This document shows, piece by piece, positions 7,726 to 16,507 of a stretch of DNA of 49,100 bases. This DNA is from Actinomycetota bacterium. GTDB lineage: Bacteria; Actinomycetota; Acidimicrobiia; Acidimicrobiales; Acidimicrobilacustridaceae. Position 1 is the stretch's first letter; every line of letters starts with the position of its first letter. The notes below the pieces were generated by a model. That model was given only the letters and a program-made list of their open reading frames with translations, was not told where the DNA came from and ran no database searches. Both the position numbers and the translations under genes were made by a program. The DNA lies in contig WLMU01000005.1 in assembly GCA_009700115.1 (NCBI GenBank), positions 1-49,100 of the forward strand, written 5' to 3'.

Positions 7726-8528
7726 GAGCGTCGCAGAATGTCTCGCCAAGACCGCCGAGGAGCGAGTTCATGATCGCGAGCGGCTTGAATCCGTTCTACG
7801 CGCAATGACTCTACGTCGGTGTCATTAAGCGGAGTGAGAGCTGAAGCCCCGACGATCCAACCCAAAAGCGCGTCGGCGAGTAACGGGTTGCGAGCAAGCA
7901 CGGGACCATGCAGGTAGGTGCCTACGATTTTTCCGGTAATCACGCCCTCAGTTCCGTCGCCGTTACCTTCTCCGACTTCAACCGAAGCAAGAGTTTGAGA
8001 GCAATTGCCGGGAATTGTCCGACCAGCGTGATTTTCGAATCCAGTTAGTGGTCCGAGGTCGATGATCCCATCGGCGGTCGTGAGTTGCGCACTCGTTGTA
8101 AGCAGTTCGCCAACCGCCCGAGTTCGGTCGACACGGACGGTTTCGCAATCAAGAAGTCCAAGTCCCGGACGACTCGTTCCATTCACGTCCGGAAACCGAT
8201 GTCCAAGGATCTGCATCCCCGCGCAAATGGCAAGAACGACAGCGCCGTTCTCCACTGCGCGATGAAGACCTTGGCTCTGTTCGAGTTCTCGAGTGGCCTG
8301 AACCTGCGGGCCATCCTCGCCGCCGCCGACGAGGTACAAGTCTGCTGAATCGGGAACTGGTTCGCCCGCATCCACAGTGATGTGTTCAACAGCGATTCCG
8401 CGCCATTCGAGTCGACGAGATAATACGATTGCGTTGCCTCCGTCGCCGTATGTTCCGAGGAGGTCTGGGTAGAGCGAAACAATCCGGACCGCGGAGTCGG
8501 TCAGGCGAGTGGTGGGGAGTGACGTCAC
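7722..8528 (-). CDS. gatD: Lipid II isoglutaminyl synthase, glutaminase subunit GatD
   Basis: A 268-residue class I (CobQ/CobB-like) glutamine amidotransferase domain that stands alone. The nucleophile is Cys102 in LAICAGMQILGH, and the partner His207 is in GTYLHGPVLARNP. YPDLLGTYGDGGNA at the N-terminus is typical of GatD. It releases ammonia from glutamine for MurT, which amidates the alpha-carboxyl of D-Glu in the lipid II stem peptide. GTG at 8528 overlaps the murT stop (GTGA, 8525-8528), giving the expected 1:1 coupling of the two subunits. Function follows from family and partner gene. Confidence 0.93.
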   Translation of the reverse strand: MTSLPTTRLTDSAVRIVSLYPDLLGTYGDGGNAIVLSRRLEWRGIAVEHITVDAGEPVPDSADLYLVGGGEDGPQVQATRELEQSQGLHRAVENGAVVLAICAGMQILGHRFPDVNGTSRPGLGLLDCETVRVDRTRAVGELLTTSAQLTTADGIIDLGPLTGFENHAGRTIPGNCSQTLASVEVGEGNGDGTEGVITGKIVGTYLHGPVLARNPLLADALLGWIVGASALTPLNDTDVESLRVERIQAARDHELAPRRSWRDILRRS

Positions 8529-9817
8529 AGCACACCGCCCACATACTCGAGGTGGTCCTGAAAAGCGGTGTAGTTCGATGCAATATCGATGGGAAGAGTC
8601 GGATCGTAGGTAGGTGACTGACGAACCAATTCGATGGCTGATTCGAGATCATCGGCGACAACGTGATTGATGTTGCCGTAACGGAATCGAACCGCAAGGT
8701 CGTGTCGTCGTTCACCGATCGCGACGACAAATCGTTGACCGATGCGTTCGTAAGCGACGTCCCACAGCCACGATGGGTCATGACCATCGGCGATTCGGGC
8801 ATTGATGGCAACCACGAGAGGTGTTGATGGCCCTTCAAGGAGTTCGAGGGCCTCGTGCCAACCAGCGGGATTTTTGGCCAACAGGAGCCGGATGCGACTG
8901 TCGCCAAGTTGGGCGATCCGATATCGACCCGCAACTTCGCGAACGTCGTCGAGACCATCGAATGCTTGGTCGAGGTCAGCCCCCATCGCTGACGCAGCAG
9001 CGAGTGCGAACGCAGCATTGACCCGATTGACGCGACCAGGAAGCGCGAGTTCTCCGGCGATGGTTTTGCCCTCGATGGCGATGACGCCGTCGTTGATTGC
9101 CACATCGACGGAAGGTCGTCGAAGGTCGCAGTCCGAGCAGGCCCAACCCTCGTCGGCGAAGTCAATGCGACCCGAACACGCAGGACACCCAGCGGCATCG
9201 GCAGTCCAATCTTGACCAGTGCCAACCCACACAACATTTGGAGCTGCGAGTGCGGCCCATGCCACGAGCGGATCATCGGCATTAGCGATGACGGTCTGGG
9301 GTGGAGTTGCCTCAAGCGCTACCCGCCACTGCTCTGCGAGCTTGCGAACTTCTTGTGTTCGATCAAGTTGATCGCGACTGAGATTGAGCAGGACGACTGT
9401 GTTTGCGCTGGTGGCACGCAGAACTGAATCGACCCAACGTTCGTCTACTTCAAGAACTGCCGTATCAGTTGCGTTGGCGGCGGCAAGTGCCGCAACAATT
9501 CCGGGTGTCATATTCGCGCCTAACCAATTGGACACAACTGGTCGATCGGAGCTGAGTGCGCTTGAGAGAAGTTTTGTCGTTGTGGTCTTTCCGTTCGTCG
9601 CGCTCACAATGACGACATCCCGAGATGCAGTGAGTTCCGACAGCAGATTTTTGTCAATAAGCAACGACACTCGACCGCCGATTACCGAACCTGTCCCGAA
9701 ATGCACAACACGAGAGACCCGGGCTACGAAACGACCGGCAGCGACGGCGAGCCGTGTGCGAGGTCGCAGCTTTATGGCTCGGCCTGTTGCAGAAGCGGGG
9801 GTGGGAGCATCAGTCAC
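8525..9817 (-). CDS. murT: Lipid II isoglutaminyl synthase, Mur-ligase subunit MurT
   Basis: A 430-residue Mur-ligase-type ATPase. The P-loop SATNGKTTTTK spans residues 72-82. A four-Cys zinc ribbon (Cys211, Cys214, Cys227, Cys230) inserted in the central domain is diagnostic of MurT versus MurC-F. The C-terminus (about 300-430) is the DUF1727 domain. It activates the D-Glu carboxylate of lipid II by phosphorylation and uses ammonia from GatD. GTG at 9817 lies nine bases after TAGCAT (9832-9827), with no clear ribosome site. The operon continues into gatD and a small membrane protein. Confidence 0.93.
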   Translation of the reverse strand: MTDAPTPASATGRAIKLRPRTRLAVAAGRFVARVSRVVHFGTGSVIGGRVSLLIDKNLLSELTASRDVVIVSATNGKTTTTKLLSSALSSDRPVVSNWLGANMTPGIVAALAAANATDTAVLEVDERWVDSVLRATSANTVVLLNLSRDQLDRTQEVRKLAEQWRVALEATPPQTVIANADDPLVAWAALAAPNVVWVGTGQDWTADAAGCPACSGRIDFADEGWACSDCDLRRPSVDVAINDGVIAIEGKTIAGELALPGRVNRVNAAFALAAASAMGADLDQAFDGLDDVREVAGRYRIAQLGDSRIRLLLAKNPAGWHEALELLEGPSTPLVVAINARIADGHDPSWLWDVAYERIGQRFVVAIGERRHDLAVRFRYGNINHVVADDLESAIELVRQSPTYDPTLPIDIASNYTAFQDHLEYVGGVL

Positions 9818-9983
9818 GACGTCACGATGCTACTTCCGAGAGTGGCGAGGGTTCCGAAGCAAACGCCCAGGAACTTCAACCTCCTGCGAGTCGTGCTGGG
9901 TATCGCGTTGTGACAGAGAAGCGTTCTGACACAGTGGTGAAGACAGGTACCGTTATCGGGCAGGTCTCGACAAGGGAGCACAC

Positions 9984-10754
9984 GTGGGCGATTTTGCAGG
10001 CCGGAGCGGCACAGCCGTGGTGACAGGTGGAAGTGGTGGCATCGGCGCTGCGATCGTGCGCATGCTGGCTGATCGCGGCAGTGATGTTCTTTTCACCTAT
10101 CGAGCAAACCATGATGCAGCCGATGCAATCATCGCTGAACTTTCGTCGCTTGATGTCCGAGTCGCAGCGATTCCTGCTGATCTTGTTGACGAGTCGGCCG
10201 CTTCAGCGGTAATTCAAACAGCGGTCGGAGAGTTTGGTGGTCTTCACACGCTCGTGCATGCGGCAGGACCGCATGTCACGCAGATTCATCTGAGTCGCGT
10301 TGAACCTTCGGCGTATCGAGCACAGATCGAAGGCGAGGCCATCGCCTTCTTCAATGTTGTGCAGCCAGCGCTTGAACACCTGCGAAAAGCAGGAGGCAGC
10401 ATTGTTGCGGTAACGACGGCAGCTACTCGGCGTTATCCAGTTCGTGATGGCTTGTCATCAGGGACGAAGGGTGCAGTCGAAGCCGTGGTTCGCGCCCTTG
10501 CAGCTGAAGAAGGACGCTTCGGTGTGCGCGCGAATTGCGTTGGCCCAGGAATGCTGACTGACGGAATGGCTGCACGGCTTATGGCCTCGGGTGATCTTGA
10601 CGACGCCGCGCTTGAAGTGACAATGCGGAACATTCCATTGAGGAAGTTCGGTGACGCGGTCGATATCGCCGAGGCGGTCTGTTTCCTCGCGTCTGATCGA
10701 GCCGATTTCATTACTGGCCAGATGCTCGATATCGATGGTGGCTACGGCATCTAG
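9984..10754 (+). CDS. SDR-family protein with non-canonical active site
   Basis: A 256-residue protein with the full SDR frame: glycine motif TGGSGGIG (14-21), NAAG-like HAAG (93-96) and the FITGQMLDIDGGYG ending. The active site is altered: the Tyr of Y-x3-K is Ser158 (SSGTK, Lys162 kept), and the Ser 13 residues earlier is Thr145. FabG-type enzymes need that Tyr as acid/base, so this protein either uses a different catalyst, as divergent enoyl-reductase-like SDRs do, or is a binding protein. GTG at 9984 follows AAGGGAG. It is monocistronic, divergent from murT and convergent with an MpaB-like gene. Confidence 0.85.
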   Translation: MGDFAGRSGTAVVTGGSGGIGAAIVRMLADRGSDVLFTYRANHDAADAIIAELSSLDVRVAAIPADLVDESAASAVIQTAVGEFGGLHTLVHAAGPHVTQIHLSRVEPSAYRAQIEGEAIAFFNVVQPALEHLRKAGGSIVAVTTAATRRYPVRDGLSSGTKGAVEAVVRALAAEEGRFGVRANCVGPGMLTDGMAARLMASGDLDDAALEVTMRNIPLRKFGDAVDIAEAVCFLASDRADFITGQMLDIDGGYGI

Positions 10755-10768
10755 AAACGTGGTTGACG

Positions 10769-11686
10769 TCAGGCTGCGTCTGCTTCGATGACACCTTCGA
10801 TAGCCCATGTAAGAGTGCGGATCAGCGCCCGGGCTGCGGGTTGAACGATCAGCGGATCAAGGGCCGGAACCAACGGCAGTTTGAGGTCTTCGCGCATCCA
10901 CGTGGGGAGCATGCCCACAGCGGCAGGCGCAATCACGCCATACGCGGTGCGGGCCGCAAGCGGAAGGGGAGCGAGCATGAGCCAACGAGCAGCGTCGCGG
11001 GCCTGCTGGCCGGCCTCGAGTTCCGGACGAATCTTTTGCATCCACTGGTCGAGTTCGGCGACAGAATGCGCTGACTCATTGCCCCCGAGACGGTCGTTGA
11101 TGATTGCCATTTCATCGACGTAGCGATCGGCTTCAGCGGAAGTCAGAGTTGTTGCTCCGTAGCGTTGATAGGCGCGAAGGAATGAATCGACCTCTGCATG
11201 ATGGACCCATGAAAGAAGGTGAGGGTCATTGGCCGAGTACTCGCGACCATCAGGTGCGAGGCCGACGACTCGTTGATGCACTCGAGTCACCATTTCGAAT
11301 GCCGCGGTGGCTTGTTCGGTTGTGCCGAACGTCGTGGCAGCAACGAATTGGCTCGTTGCGCTGAGGCGGTCGAGGGGATGGCGTCGGTAATCGGAATGTT
11401 CGGCAACACCGGCCATAGCGAGAGGGTGCATCAACTGCACGAGAAGGGCGCGTAATCCGCCGATGAGCATCGAACCGTCGGAATGGACTCGCCATGTGAC
11501 GCTGTCGGGTCCGAAAAGACCAGGGTCGCCGTCGAAGGGTTTGGTGAGATCTCGCACCGGAGGGTTGTCTCCGGAGATCAGGGTGCGGAGTTCTCGACCC
11601 AGCCGCAATCGGACATTGCCAAGTGCCGAGCCGATCGCTTCAGCAATGGCGGTTAGCCCCGGAGGCAGATTTGGCTCGGTGGTCAT
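10769..11686 (-). CDS. MpaB-like oxygenase family protein (DUF2236)
   Basis: A 305-residue helical protein of the DUF2236/MpaB family, which includes latex-clearing protein (a heme b oxygenase) and many uncharacterised actinobacterial members. Visible family blocks are WRVHSDGSMLIGGLRALLVQ, LMHPLAMAGVAEHSDYRRHP, and LLSWVHHAEVDSFLRAYQRYG near the middle, with candidate heme-ligand histidines. The reading frame stays open to 12115, but that extension crosses the cobalamin riboswitch and encodes unrelated basic sequence. ATG at 11686, six bases after TATCCT (11698-11693), is the credible leaderless start. The substrate is unknown. Confidence 0.85.
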   Translation of the reverse strand: MTTEPNLPPGLTAIAEAIGSALGNVRLRLGRELRTLISGDNPPVRDLTKPFDGDPGLFGPDSVTWRVHSDGSMLIGGLRALLVQLMHPLAMAGVAEHSDYRRHPLDRLSATSQFVAATTFGTTEQATAAFEMVTRVHQRVVGLAPDGREYSANDPHLLSWVHHAEVDSFLRAYQRYGATTLTSAEADRYVDEMAIINDRLGGNESAHSVAELDQWMQKIRPELEAGQQARDAARWLMLAPLPLAARTAYGVIAPAAVGMLPTWMREDLKLPLVPALDPLIVQPAARALIRTLTWAIEGVIEADAA

Positions 11687-11692
11687 GAGTTG

Positions 11693-11698
11693 AGGATA
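11693..11698 (-). promoter_or_regulatory. -10 box TATCCT for the MpaB-like gene
   Basis: TATCCT on the minus strand, six bases before ATG 11686, decides the start within a much longer open frame. It is divergent from the riboswitch-controlled operon. Confidence 0.5.
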
Positions 11699-11749
11699 GG
11701 ACTCGACGGCGCGAAACCGCCGGTCGGACGAGTATCGCTTTCGGTGATT

Positions 11750-11905
11750 GACGGGGGCCACCCCATGTGGTGGGGTGTAAAGACAACTTGACCCACCGCA
11801 GCAGGGGAAGCCGGTCTGATTCCGGCGCTGACCCGCAACCGTAGGTGGCCTCTGGGGAGATTCTCCGGGCGGCCACGAGCCGGACTGCCTGCTTCGAGGG
11901 GATTG
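11750..11905 (+). promoter_or_regulatory. Cobalamin (B12) riboswitch aptamer
   Basis: The plus strand carries the conserved blocks of the cobalamin riboswitch in order: GCAGGGGAAGCCGGT, GATTCCGGCGCTGACCCGCAA, a variable GC-rich stem (about 11845-11875), and the B12 box GAGCCGGACTGCCTGC (11877-11892). It lies in the 380-base gap 11687-12066, which holds no gene, and reads into the ECF transporter operon. Binding of adenosyl- or methylcobalamin is expected to reduce expression of the importer. Outer boundaries are approximate because the P1 stem was judged by eye. Confidence 0.93.
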
Positions 11906-11974
11906 CTCCATCACAGACCGTCGTCGGATTACGGGAGGTGGGGCTCGGTTCGGTCGGCGGCCTTGGTCCGTGGT

Positions 11975-12002
11975 CCGGTCGGGTCTCGCACCCATAGACC
12001 GG
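11975..12002 (+). promoter_or_regulatory. Hairpin in the riboswitch expression platform
   Basis: CCGGTC pairs with GACCGG (11975-11980 and 11997-12002), extended by GGGT/ACCC inside with a small bulge. It sits between the aptamer and the first gene. There is no U-run, so it may act in translation control or as a U-less terminator. Confidence 0.4.
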
Positions 12003-12066
12003 CACACGTAGGCGCCTGTGGCAGACCTGAAATCAGACCAGAAAAAGAACCGAGACACCGCATACC

Positions 12067-12921
12067 GTGAGCACCCGTCGTTCCTCCTCCGCAATGTTGC
12101 GTGCGCAAATGTCACGCGCGTGTCGAGCGATGGCGGTTTGTTGTGTGGGTGTCATCGCGCTTGCGGGATTGATTGTTACGACGAGTGGCCGCGCCGAGGC
12201 TTCGTCTTGCTCCGGACCCCTTTCCGGTGGGGAAATTCGTGTGGTGGTCGTTGTCGATTCGTCTGATCTCGGTGGAGGCGCTTCGGCGACCTGCCTCGTC
12301 GTCCCTGCCGGGACTACGGGTTCGCAGTTATTGGCCCGACGCAGTGCGGAACTCGGAACTGGCTCTGTTCGTTATGGGTCAAGCGGTTTGTTATGTGCAA
12401 TTGATGGACTGCCGGCCGCAGGATGCGGCGATCACAATGCCGGTGGCTTTGACTATTGGGGATATTTCATCGGCCGATCTGGAAGTTGGGTCTTCGGCAA
12501 CATCAATCCATTTACACGACGACTTTCCGATGGCGACATCGAGGGCTGGCGTTACGTGCGTGGGGGAACCGGTAGCGCGCAAGACCCGGCGCCGCGGATC
12601 GTTCCGTCGCAATCACTCTTTCCATCTCTTCGTCCAGGCGAGCCCGCTTTTGTTGAGCAACCAGCGGCAGCAAGTGGAACCGTACCGTCGCTGAGTTCTT
12701 CTATGACGATCGATGTTTCTCCTGAACAAACTTTCGATTCACTCGATGTCGCTTCGATTGCGACGACAACGCTTGAACCGATTGCTGTCGAGGGTGTTGC
12801 GCTGGCGTCATCACGAACGAGCGACTCAAATCTTGGTCGATGGTTCGCTATTGCGGCGGTGTTTGTTCTTATCGCCATGATGACGGGCGGCGCTTGGATA
12901 CAGACTCGTAGGTCTCAATGA
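12067..12921 (+). CDS. Exported transcobalamin-like (DUF4430-type) protein of the B12 importer, C-terminally anchored
   Basis: A 284-residue surface protein. The N-terminus is basic with a hydrophobic signal segment (about 22-42) ending near GRAEASSC. Residues 45-160 resemble the DUF4430/transcobalamin C-terminal-like fold (GFDYWGYFIGRSGSWVFG; DGDIEGWRYVRGG; GSAQDPAPR). A Ser/Pro-rich linker leads to a transmembrane segment (about 258-278) and a short basic tail (TRRSQ). The fold is related to the beta domain that binds cobalamin from one face in human transcobalamin, so this is likely the extracellular B12-capture component. It is first gene after the riboswitch; EcfT overlaps it by ATGA. 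GTG 12067 has a poor ribosome site and ATG 12094 is an alternative. Confidence 0.8.
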   Translation: MSTRRSSSAMLRAQMSRACRAMAVCCVGVIALAGLIVTTSGRAEASSCSGPLSGGEIRVVVVVDSSDLGGGASATCLVVPAGTTGSQLLARRSAELGTGSVRYGSSGLLCAIDGLPAAGCGDHNAGGFDYWGYFIGRSGSWVFGNINPFTRRLSDGDIEGWRYVRGGTGSAQDPAPRIVPSQSLFPSLRPGEPAFVEQPAAASGTVPSLSSSMTIDVSPEQTFDSLDVASIATTTLEPIAVEGVALASSRTSDSNLGRWFAIAAVFVLIAMMTGGAWIQTRRSQ

Positions 12922-14018
12922 CTGCGCCGCGAATGTTGCACCCGGGGGCATGGTGGTTGTGGGCGGTGGCACTCGCTGCATGTGCATTACGCACGACGAA
13001 CCCCGTATTGCTCAGTCTCATCATCGCGGTCGCCGGATGGGTCGTGGTCTCCCGTCGAACCGATGTGCCGTGGTCTCGGTCGTTCGCAAGTTTCCTGCGA
13101 CTCGGACTCATCGTTGTGGTGTTCCGTGTTGTGTTTCAGATCCTTTTCGGCGTTCGTGTCCCTGGGACAACACTCTTTTCCATTCCCGAGGTCACCCTTC
13201 CTTCGTGGGCGGCTGGTGTGAGTCTGGGTGGACCGGTCACGCTCGAATCGTTAATGGCGGCGCTCTACCAAGGACTTCGGCTCGCAACAGTGCTGGCTTG
13301 TTTCGGTGCGGCCACTTCGTTGTGCAGTCCTTATCGCATGCTGCGAGCCCTGCCCACGGTGCTCTACGAAGCAGGCGTGGCGGTGACGGTCGCCTTCACG
13401 TTTGCGCCACAGGCGATTGTTGCATCGCGTCAGGTTCGTGAAGCGCGTCGACTCCGTGGTCGTTCAGATCGTGGACTTCGAGCCTGGTCAGCGTCAGCCT
13501 TGCCTGTACTTGAAGGAGCTCTTGATCGCGCTGTCGCTCTCGCTGCATCGATGGACAGTCGGGGCTACGGCCGACGGGGTGGAGCGTCGGTCTCTCAGCG
13601 TCGGCGTTCCGTTGGTTTGGTTTTGCTCGGCCTCGTCGCTCTAACGATCGGCTCCTACGGACTCCTCGATCCGGCGGCACCTGCAGCGTTCCGGCTCCCG
13701 GCGCTCGCGGTCGGGGTGATAGCCCTCGTGGGCTCGCTCGTTGCTGGCGGTCGTTCCGCCGAGCGGACTCGCTACCGACCCGATCCATGGGTGAAACCGG
13801 AATGGATTGTTTCGGTTGCTGGCATCGTTGCCTTTGCATCGTTCGTCTTCGCAGACAGGATGGGCGACGCGCTCAATCCGTCAACGAATCCACTTGAGGT
13901 TCCAGCAGTTCCTGTCGTCGCGGTGCTCGGGCTTCTTATCGCAACGCTTCCGGCGTGGTTCGCTCCTCCGCCCCCGACTCTCGCAGCAGTGTCAACTTCT
14001 ATGGCGGTCGCGGCATGA
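12918..14018 (+). CDS. ECF transporter transmembrane coupling protein EcfT (B12 importer)
   Basis: A 366-residue membrane protein with several hydrophobic helices in the first 165 residues and again near 235-350. Both cytoplasmic coupling-helix motifs of EcfT are visible: ARRLRG (176-181) and DSRGYG (213-218), which engage the two ATPase subunits. It joins the ATP-hydrolysing module to the substrate-binding S component. ATG at 12918 overlaps the upstream stop (ATGA) and its own stop overlaps the ATPase start the same way. Family and operon context are clear; the B12 substrate is inferred from the riboswitch and the neighbouring proteins. Confidence 0.9.
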   Translation: MTAPRMLHPGAWWLWAVALAACALRTTNPVLLSLIIAVAGWVVVSRRTDVPWSRSFASFLRLGLIVVVFRVVFQILFGVRVPGTTLFSIPEVTLPSWAAGVSLGGPVTLESLMAALYQGLRLATVLACFGAATSLCSPYRMLRALPTVLYEAGVAVTVAFTFAPQAIVASRQVREARRLRGRSDRGLRAWSASALPVLEGALDRAVALAASMDSRGYGRRGGASVSQRRRSVGLVLLGLVALTIGSYGLLDPAAPAAFRLPALAVGVIALVGSLVAGGRSAERTRYRPDPWVKPEWIVSVAGIVAFASFVFADRMGDALNPSTNPLEVPAVPVVAVLGLLIATLPAWFAPPPPTLAAVSTSMAVAA

Positions 14019-15649
14019 TCAGGTTTGAACATGTGACGATCACCTATCCCGATGCCACCGCTCCGACACTGGTGGATGTCTCGTTTGAGGTTCCCGAAGG
14101 GGAGTTGTGTCTGGTAGTTGGCGTCACGGGCTCAGGGAAATCCACCTTGCTGCGCGCGGTGAACGGATTAGTTCCACGTTTTTCTGGTGGCGTGCTGGCT
14201 GGTTCAGTCGTAATCAACGGCAAGAGCACGGCCGACCTCCCGCCGCGAGATCTCGCCGATGTCGTTGGTGTCGTTGGTCAAGATCCGGCGGCTGGATTCG
14301 TCACCGATTACGTCGAAGACGAACTGGCCTATGCAATGGAGAACCTCGGCGTTGCGCCTGAGGTCATGCGCCGTCGCGTTGAAGACATTCTCGATCTCCT
14401 TGGTCTGCACGAAATCCGACATCGGCCGCTCGCCTCGCTCTCTGGTGGGCAGCAGCAACGAGTGGCGATTGGTTCCGTGCTTACTGCCGGTCCACGAGTT
14501 CTTGTTCTCGACGAACCAACGTCCGCCCTCGACCCAGCTGCAGCTGAAGAGGTGCTCGCCGCGCTCACTCGCTTGGTCCACGACCTCGGGATCACGGTGC
14601 TCATCGCTGAGCATCGACTCGAACGAGTCGTTCAGTACGCCGATCGAATCGTGATGGTTCCTGGCGATGGCCGCCCCGTAGTCGTGGGAACACCCGCCGA
14701 AGTTTTTGGTCAATCTTCAGTTGCGCCGCCGGTGGTCGAACTCGGCCGGTTAGCTGGTTGGTCGCCGCTTCCTCTTTCGGTGCGAGATGCCCGCCGTCTC
14801 GCGGGACCTTTGCGTGAGCGACTCGCCGAAGTTGAACTGTCTGCTTTTCGACGGACTTCGCGCGTGGTCGGAGATGTTGTTGCGATCACTGACGGTCTTC
14901 AGGCGTCATACGGGCCCATCACTGCACTGCGCGGCATCGAACTGCAGTTCCGAGCCGGTGAAGTCGTTGCACTGATGGGTCGCAACGGCGCAGGAAAGTC
15001 GACATTGCTAAATCATCTCGTCGGACTGCGCGAACCCGCCTCGGGAACTGTGCGGGTAATGGGCGCCGAGCCGCATCGACTTTCGGCTCATGACGTCGTT
15101 CGTGTCGCCGGATTGGTTCCGCAAGACAGCGGCGTCTTGCTCTATCACGACACGGTTGCTGCCGAATGCAGCGCCTCTGATCGCGATGCCGGCCTTGACT
15201 CCGGAACAACACGTTCGGTACTTGATCAAATCGTTCCTGATGTCAATCCGACTGCGCATCCCCGTGATCTTTCGGAGGGACAACGCCTAGGGCTGGCGCT
15301 CTCTATCGTGTTGGCATCAGAGCCCCCGTTGTTATTGCTCGACGAACCGACACGAGGACTTGATTACGGGGCCAAGCAACGACTGGTTGAGTTGCTCAGT
15401 CGATTGGCGGATGAAGGCCATGCCGTGGTTATCGCGACGCACGACGTTGAAGTAGTCGCCGCCGTTGCCGATCGCTGCGTCGTGCTTGCCGAAGGAGAGG
15501 TCGTCTCCGATGGTCCTGCTCGCGATGTTGTCATTCACTCACCCGTTTTTGCACCGCAAGTAGCGAAAGTTCTGGCACCGTTACCGCTGCTTACAGTTCA
15601 TGAAGTCGAGCTCGCTCTTGCGGCGGTTGGCGATCTTCCCTTCTCATGA
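14015..15649 (+). CDS. Fused EcfA-EcfA' ATPase of the B12 ECF importer
   Basis: A 544-residue protein with two complete ABC ATPase halves. Half one: Walker A GVTGSGKST (36-44), signature LSGGQ (142-146), Walker B VLVLDEPTSAL, H-loop IAEHR. Half two: Walker A GRNGAGKST (322-330), signature LSEGQ (419-423), Walker B LLLLDEPTRGL, H-loop ATHD. The second signature departs from LSGGQ, the mild asymmetry common in ECF ATPases. In many organisms the two subunits are separate; here they are one chain. ATG at 14015 overlaps the EcfT stop (ATGA); the open frame extends to 13955 but that is inside ecfT. Confidence 0.93.
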   Translation: MIRFEHVTITYPDATAPTLVDVSFEVPEGELCLVVGVTGSGKSTLLRAVNGLVPRFSGGVLAGSVVINGKSTADLPPRDLADVVGVVGQDPAAGFVTDYVEDELAYAMENLGVAPEVMRRRVEDILDLLGLHEIRHRPLASLSGGQQQRVAIGSVLTAGPRVLVLDEPTSALDPAAAEEVLAALTRLVHDLGITVLIAEHRLERVVQYADRIVMVPGDGRPVVVGTPAEVFGQSSVAPPVVELGRLAGWSPLPLSVRDARRLAGPLRERLAEVELSAFRRTSRVVGDVVAITDGLQASYGPITALRGIELQFRAGEVVALMGRNGAGKSTLLNHLVGLREPASGTVRVMGAEPHRLSAHDVVRVAGLVPQDSGVLLYHDTVAAECSASDRDAGLDSGTTRSVLDQIVPDVNPTAHPRDLSEGQRLGLALSIVLASEPPLLLLDEPTRGLDYGAKQRLVELLSRLADEGHAVVIATHDVEVVAAVADRCVVLAEGEVVSDGPARDVVIHSPVFAPQVAKVLAPLPLLTVHEVELALAAVGDLPFS

Positions 15650-16485
15650 AACGATCCGGACACCATCGGATTGACGTGATTCGTTTAGGTGCGACATCGT
15701 GGGCCCTGCTCATTGCTGCGTTTGCCTTGGGAGTCGTCGCATTTGCTTGGCCCCTCTTCGCATCCGCGAACTCTGCGCTTGATGCTTCGCATAGTGCCGA
15801 TGCCCCCTGGATTTTTGTGATTCTTATTCCGCTTTTGATTGGTGTAATCCTTGCCGAGTTGGCCGATGGTTCCCTTGACGCGAAATCGGTGGCACTACTT
15901 GGTGTGCTGGCAGCGAGCGGGGCGGTGTTGCGACTCCCAAGTGGTGGGGTGGCAGGGTTTGAGCCGGTGTTCTTCCTCCTGGTTCCGGCAGGGCGAGTAT
16001 TCGGTCGGGGTTTTGGGTTTGTTCTTGGAGCGCTGACACTTTTCGTAAGTGCACTCATCACAGGCGGCGTTGGTCCGTGGCTTCCGTTTCAGATGTTCGG
16101 TGCGGCGTGGATCGGATTCTTTGCCGGTTGTTTGCCCCCAGCGCGTGGGCGACTTGAGGTTGCCCTCCTTGCGATCTACGGAGCCCTCTCGGCTCTTGCC
16201 TACGGGTTGGTGATGAACCTTTGGTTCTGGCCGTTTGTGAGTTCAGGTGACACGACGGTGTCCTATGTCGCTGGTGATTCGGTGGCCGAGAACCTCCGTC
16301 GTTTTTGGGGCTTCCACATCACCACTTCATTCGGGTTTGATATTCCTCGGGCAGTGTTTACTGCGCTGTTTCTTGTCATCGCTGGTCGGCCGCTACTTGG
16401 CGCGCTGAGAAGGGTGGCCCGCCGAGCGGCGTTCGAAGCCCCAGTGACGTTTGTCCCGGCGGAAACGGGAAGCACCATCTACTGA
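15646..16485 (+). CDS. ECF transporter S component, CbrT-like (cobalamin)
   Basis: A 279-residue integral membrane protein with about six hydrophobic segments, the expected topology of an S component. Family-like blocks are SGGVAGFEPVFFLLVPAGRV, GFVLGALTLFVSALITGGVG and GPWLPFQMFGAAWIGFFAG. The late conserved stretch VAENLRRFWGFHITTSFGFD is typical of actinobacterial CbrT-type predicted cobalamin S components. It would bind B12 in the membrane and release it inward when driven by EcfT/EcfA. ATG at 15646 overlaps the ATPase stop (ATGA), completing the riboswitch operon. Substrate assignment rests on family resemblance plus the riboswitch. Confidence 0.85.
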   Translation: MKRSGHHRIDVIRLGATSWALLIAAFALGVVAFAWPLFASANSALDASHSADAPWIFVILIPLLIGVILAELADGSLDAKSVALLGVLAASGAVLRLPSGGVAGFEPVFFLLVPAGRVFGRGFGFVLGALTLFVSALITGGVGPWLPFQMFGAAWIGFFAGCLPPARGRLEVALLAIYGALSALAYGLVMNLWFWPFVSSGDTTVSYVAGDSVAENLRRFWGFHITTSFGFDIPRAVFTALFLVIAGRPLLGALRRVARRAAFEAPVTFVPAETGSTIY

Positions 16486-16507
16486 GTCAGTTGTGGCACG
16501 GTGTCGC

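Noticed and set aside
7012-7773. 253-codon plus-strand frame opposite the small membrane protein
   Set aside because: Highly charged composition expected from an antisense reading of a hydrophobic gene; the minus-strand frame has the operon overlap.
11687-12115. N-terminal extension of the MpaB-like frame
   Set aside because: It runs antisense through the cobalamin riboswitch, encodes basic low-quality sequence, and a leaderless start at 11686 fits better.
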